The position numbers and the translations under genes were made by a program. A DNA stretch of 64,000 bases from SAR324 cluster bacterium (GTDB lineage Bacteria; SAR324; NAC60-12), in NCBI GenBank assembly GCA_028281495.1, contig JANQJU010000089.1, positions 186,001 through 250,000 on the forward strand, written 5' to 3'. Below, piece after piece: positions 61,285 to 64,000 of this stretch. The notes under the pieces are model-generated. The model ran no database searches. It had not been told where the DNA came from and saw only the letters and a program-made list of their open reading frames with translations. Every line of letters starts with the position of its first letter. The first letter of the stretch is position 1.

Positions 61285-63087
61285 CTACCAATAATACTTT
61301 CTATTTTTCTTGCGTCGAAATCGGGATGTGATCAGCTGAATCGCCCCCATTATTAAAACTCCCAATATGAATCCAACCGTTGGGCGCGCGTTATAATCCG
61401 TATCCCACCAAACCCGGAAACGCCGATGCCACTCTTCCCATGTCGAAAGTTTCGGAATCTGCTGGTTCTTAAGCGTCATCAAGTAAGCCGTGAGCTGATT
61501 GATTTCTTCAGAGGATAAAGGCATTTTGGGCATCATTGATTGTTGCATATCCCATCGAGGTTCTTCGATGCGGTGACGAATCCAGAAGGCCAATTTTTCT
61601 TCTCCTTCCAAGTCACGAAAGGTTTCACGTGCATTCTTGTATTGAACGTGCACGTCGGTGGTCAATTCATCCACAGTTTCCAATTGCTGTTCGTATTCGT
61701 CTGATTCCAACCGCTCTTGTAAACGTCCAATCAAGCCGTCCAATGCGGGTCCGGCCTGACCGCCAATGCCATTGATTTTATGACAACCTTCACACCCTTT
61801 TTCTTGAAACAGTTGCGAACCCGAAAGCGATGCCAAATCGGGTTCCGTACCCTCTTGACGGATCATCTTGAAAATGTGGGTTTCACCTTTGGGATCTGGA
61901 AAAAAACCGGAAAAATACAGTCCATCGGGGCCTTCTGCAACCGGCACGAGCAGTTGCATGTAGTTGCCTCGATAAGAGACGAGGAATTCTGGCTTTCCAG
62001 TCAGCCCTCGACCTTGCTTGACCGGAAAACTGTTGATGGTTATTCGCCCTTTTTTGGAAGGACCCGGTTCTTGAATACTCCCCCCCTGCGCAACCACCAC
62101 CCGTCCTTGCCAGTAGGGAAAAATAGAGTCTTTCCCGAAGTAAATTGCTCCGGCAGGCCCCACTGAGCCGGACCAATTCCAGATGCTATCGCCTCGCATG
62201 CTCTCGTTGGTGCCATCCCACAGATAGTTTTTGCCCGGAATGGTTTCGATCAATCGATCTCGGTTGGGGCCATTGTCAGTGATATAAAGTTGATCATTTG
62301 AATCCAGGGTGATGGCAAAAGGATTTCTCAAACCATAAGCCCATATGTAGCTCGAAATCGATTCGGGGTTGTTGACATTATAAAAAGGATTGTCTTGAGG
62401 CGCGGTGAAATCCAAATTCATTCGCAAAATCTTGCCATTTGGGTTTTCCAGGCCTTGTGCTTTGTGAGGGGCGTGACCGTCTCCCACGCCGACATACAGT
62501 TTACGATCCTTGCCAATCACACATTTCCCAATTTGATGGGAGTTGGTGGATTCGTCCTCATCAAAAATTCGGGTGAATTCTCTAATGCCATCGGGAGCCG
62601 TTCCGAATCGAGCTGTCTCGTGATCGAAGCGTACGATTTTGTTGTAGAAGGTACTGTTTCGGATATAAGCGGTGGTGGCATAAACGGATCCAGTTTCTTG
62701 ATCTAGGCAAATCCCAGCCAACCCGACCTCGGCCAATTCATTGGGCAATTCTGTGGGAGGATCGTAGGTGTTCACTCCGTCAACGTAGGTCATGATGGAA
62801 CGATCATTGGTAACCACTTTGATCGTTCCACGGAGTTCGGTCACGTAATACAATGGGTCTTTCGGACCGTTTCCTGGATTGGGAACAAACGCAATTTCCA
62901 CCGGGAATTGCCAACCCGTTGTATCGGAAACCACGGTATGATCTTTAATGGCAACCCAATCCTGAGCACTCTGGGTGCTTTGGGTATCTTGCGTATCTTG
63001 GGTATCTTGGGCAGTCAGCAAACTACTCCAAAAACAGGCGATCAGGCTGAACAACAAAAATGGAAACAGGATCAATCGGGCAATCAT
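61285..63087 (-). CDS. PQQ-type sugar dehydrogenase fused to cytochrome c
   Basis: I place the start at ATG 63087 (600 residues), directly before the signal peptide RLILFPFLLFSLIACFW; CAGGAGC lies upstream. Residues about 55-410 form a six-bladed propeller of the glucose/sorbosone dehydrogenase type: GWQFPVEIAFVPNPG, SNSHQIGKCVIG, YIWAYGLRNPFAITLDS and YITDNGPNRD. A class I cytochrome c domain follows with CEGCH at 432-436 and MMPKMP supplying an axial Met. A single C-terminal helix (about 573-592) anchors it. Electrons from sugar oxidation would pass through the fused haem in the periplasm. A short DTQ-rich repeat follows the signal peptide. Confidence 0.82.
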   Translation of the reverse strand: MIARLILFPFLLFSLIACFWSSLLTAQDTQDTQDTQSTQSAQDWVAIKDHTVVSDTTGWQFPVEIAFVPNPGNGPKDPLYYVTELRGTIKVVTNDRSIMTYVDGVNTYDPPTELPNELAEVGLAGICLDQETGSVYATTAYIRNSTFYNKIVRFDHETARFGTAPDGIREFTRIFDEDESTNSHQIGKCVIGKDRKLYVGVGDGHAPHKAQGLENPNGKILRMNLDFTAPQDNPFYNVNNPESISSYIWAYGLRNPFAITLDSNDQLYITDNGPNRDRLIETIPGKNYLWDGTNESMRGDSIWNWSGSVGPAGAIYFGKDSIFPYWQGRVVVAQGGSIQEPGPSKKGRITINSFPVKQGRGLTGKPEFLVSYRGNYMQLLVPVAEGPDGLYFSGFFPDPKGETHIFKMIRQEGTEPDLASLSGSQLFQEKGCEGCHKINGIGGQAGPALDGLIGRLQERLESDEYEQQLETVDELTTDVHVQYKNARETFRDLEGEEKLAFWIRHRIEEPRWDMQQSMMPKMPLSSEEINQLTAYLMTLKNQQIPKLSTWEEWHRRFRVWWDTDYNARPTVGFILGVLIMGAIQLITSRFRRKKNRKYYW

Positions 63088-63200
63088 AATACTGGCAAGC
63101 TCCTGGAAAAAAGTTGAATCAAATGAATGACACCAGGAGAAGTAGAGCACTCTTGCTTGCCTCACAGCAAGACGAAAGCGGCAGAGAAAGGTCTTCGTTT

Positions 63201-63548
63201 TCAGATATCTAGCACTGATTTGACAGTTTTGATCAATGTTTCTGGTTTCAGGGGTTTGGGAAGAATGGCATCGACAAGCTCTTCGACGATATCGAGGTAG
63301 GTTTCATGTGAGGAAATTGCAATGGTTTTGGTGGTTTCTCGGTCTTCAAACTTCAAGATGGGCTCCACACCCATTTGTTCAGGCATCACAATATCCGTGA
63401 TCACGAGGTCAAACGGCTCTGCCTCATCCAAAGCAAGGCCCTCTTGAGCACCTGCTGCCGTGGCGACAGCAAGACCTTCCGATTCCAAAACCTGCTTCAC
63501 AAAAAATTGAATATTTTCATCATCATCAATAACGAGAACCCGAGTCAT
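63201..63548 (-). CDS. Single-domain response regulator (CheY-like receiver)
   Basis: This 115-residue receiver domain has the acidic pocket VLVIDDDE (Asp8-10), phosphoacceptor Asp52 (DLVITDIVMP) and Lys98 (ILPKPLKP). There is no output domain. A histidine kinase phosphorylates such proteins; none is encoded in the window. AGTTTTC precedes its ATG without a clear Shine-Dalgarno. The chemoreceptor at 9738 could be a system relative, but nothing links them directly. Confidence 0.9.
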   Translation of the reverse strand: MTRVLVIDDDENIQFFVKQVLESEGLAVATAAGAQEGLALDEAEPFDLVITDIVMPEQMGVEPILKFEDRETTKTIAISSHETYLDIVEELVDAILPKPLKPETLIKTVKSVLDI

Positions 63549-63633
63549 AAGAAAACTCCATCAAAGCGGTGAATCGTTTTTTCCCGACTATTGATGTTTC
63601 GACCGCGTTGGTCAAGTTTGCATTTGCCGGTTT

Positions 63634-63999
63634 TCACTCCATATCCAAACCTTTGTCTCGAATGATACGCAGCAGCTCTTGTTCACGTTGTTTGGATTGT
63701 TTGGCAATTTGCTCTGCTTGCTCAGCACGTTGATTCGCCAGCTCAGCACGTTGATTCGCTTGCGCGGTCTCTTCTTTCGCTTGCGCGGTCTCTTCTTTCG
63801 CTTGTGCGGTCTCTTCTTTCGCTTTTAAGATCTGACGCTCTTGTTCTTGCAAATCTTCAAGATACTCGTCTTCTACATTCATATTTTGACGGATCTGATG
63901 CTCAGAATTCGCTCGGATCAACCGTCGCAATACTTTGCGATACTTCTCAGGATACTGCTCATCATCAATGTCCAGTATGTGTTTATCAGGACCGACCAC
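63634..63999 (-). CDS. Rpn/transposase-like nuclease C-terminus (partial)
   Basis: Only the C-terminal 121 residues lie in the window; the gene continues beyond the right edge. It begins LDIDDEQYPEKYRKVLRRL and then a coiled coil with three exact heptad units KEETAQA and two units AELANQR/AEQAEQ. The arrangement resembles the tail of Rpn-family (YhgA-like) recombination-promoting nucleases, but no catalytic motif is visible here. The frame is open at the edge, so the true start is outside. Confidence 0.45.
   Translation of the reverse strand: MVGPDKHILDIDDEQYPEKYRKVLRRLIRANSEHQIRQNMNVEDEYLEDLQEQERQILKAKEETAQAKEETAQAKEETAQANQRAELANQRAEQAEQIAKQSKQREQELLRIIRDKGLDME
63762..63824 (-). repeat. Three 21-bp tandem repeats in the Rpn-like gene
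   Basis: Units GCGCGGTCTCTTCTTTCGCT begin at 63762, 63783 and (with one change) 63804, each 21 bp. They encode the KEETAQA heptad and are prone to slippage without frameshift. Confidence 0.85.
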
Positions 64000-64000
64000 A

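Noticed and set aside
63762..63824. CRISPR-like array
   Set aside because: The 21-bp repeats are directly adjacent, without spacers, and are coding heptads.

Overview
The window reads as the chromosome of a Gram-negative, motile heterotroph with moderate GC. It encodes an outer-membrane beta-barrel, several lipoproteins, a methyl-accepting chemotaxis protein, two HtrA-type periplasmic proteins, UppP, a futalosine-pathway radical SAM enzyme, a TIGR02147-type regulator and a class I adenylate-cyclase-like protein. That mix recalls delta-proteobacteria-like lineages (Bdellovibrionota, SAR324 and relatives), but this is inference and there is no rRNA or other marker here to settle it. I found no tRNA, rRNA, insertion sequence, phage or CRISPR array.

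Region by region. (1) 1-6168, minus strand: a probable operon of a class I adenylate-cyclase-like nucleotidyltransferase, a Lys/Thr-rich membrane-anchored protein, mnmG and a partial mqnC-like gene. (2) 6308-9144: an SH3b-serine hydrolase, an orphan solute-binding protein, and a small conserved-looking protein with a good terminator. (3) 9269-14345: a sensory operon of TPR lipoprotein, NIT-domain chemoreceptor, and a K+ channel-RCK-Sel1-TerB fusion; an ABC ATPase and a Sel1 protein converge on it. (4) 16873-19547: a copper module, csoR-copA, with a perfect palindromic operator. (5) 19767-26104: acyl-CoA ligase, sugar-binding protein, four-repeat lipoprotein, Spo0M-like protein and an XRE regulator.

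(6) 26734-36155 is the most unusual part and my candidate for the undescribed system. It begins with a subtilisin-like protease of the cyanobactin PatA/PatG type. A 51-residue putative precursor peptide follows, whose N-terminus resembles the conserved start of PatE-type precursors and whose C-terminal half is a cationic amphipathic, antimicrobial-like segment. A strong terminator, an oligopeptidase-B-like S9 protease, a DUF6765 protein, an EamA-type transporter and a phosphoesterase come next. No YcaO cyclodehydratase, oxidase or prenyltransferase is present. The protease gene also contains an in-frame internal Shine-Dalgarno and ATG that would release its C-terminal PatA/PatG-type domain as a separate protein.

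(7) 36157-40370, minus strand: Hsp70-DUF3731 protein, DtxR-family regulator and a small protein. (8) 40782-48958, minus strand: a TIGR02147-type regulator overlapping the gene for a 2415-residue lipoprotein with about 18 PPC-like beta domains. (9) 49757-58759: an envelope/isoprenoid block with uppP, an active HtrA and a catalytically dead paralogue, a polyprenyl diphosphate synthase, and two membrane glycosyltransferase-like proteins around a DUF4145 gene. (10) 59070-64000: an outer-membrane protein with a Gly-rich insertion, a TerB-like protein, a PQQ-type sugar dehydrogenase fused to cytochrome c, a single-domain response regulator and a partial Rpn-like nuclease C-terminus.
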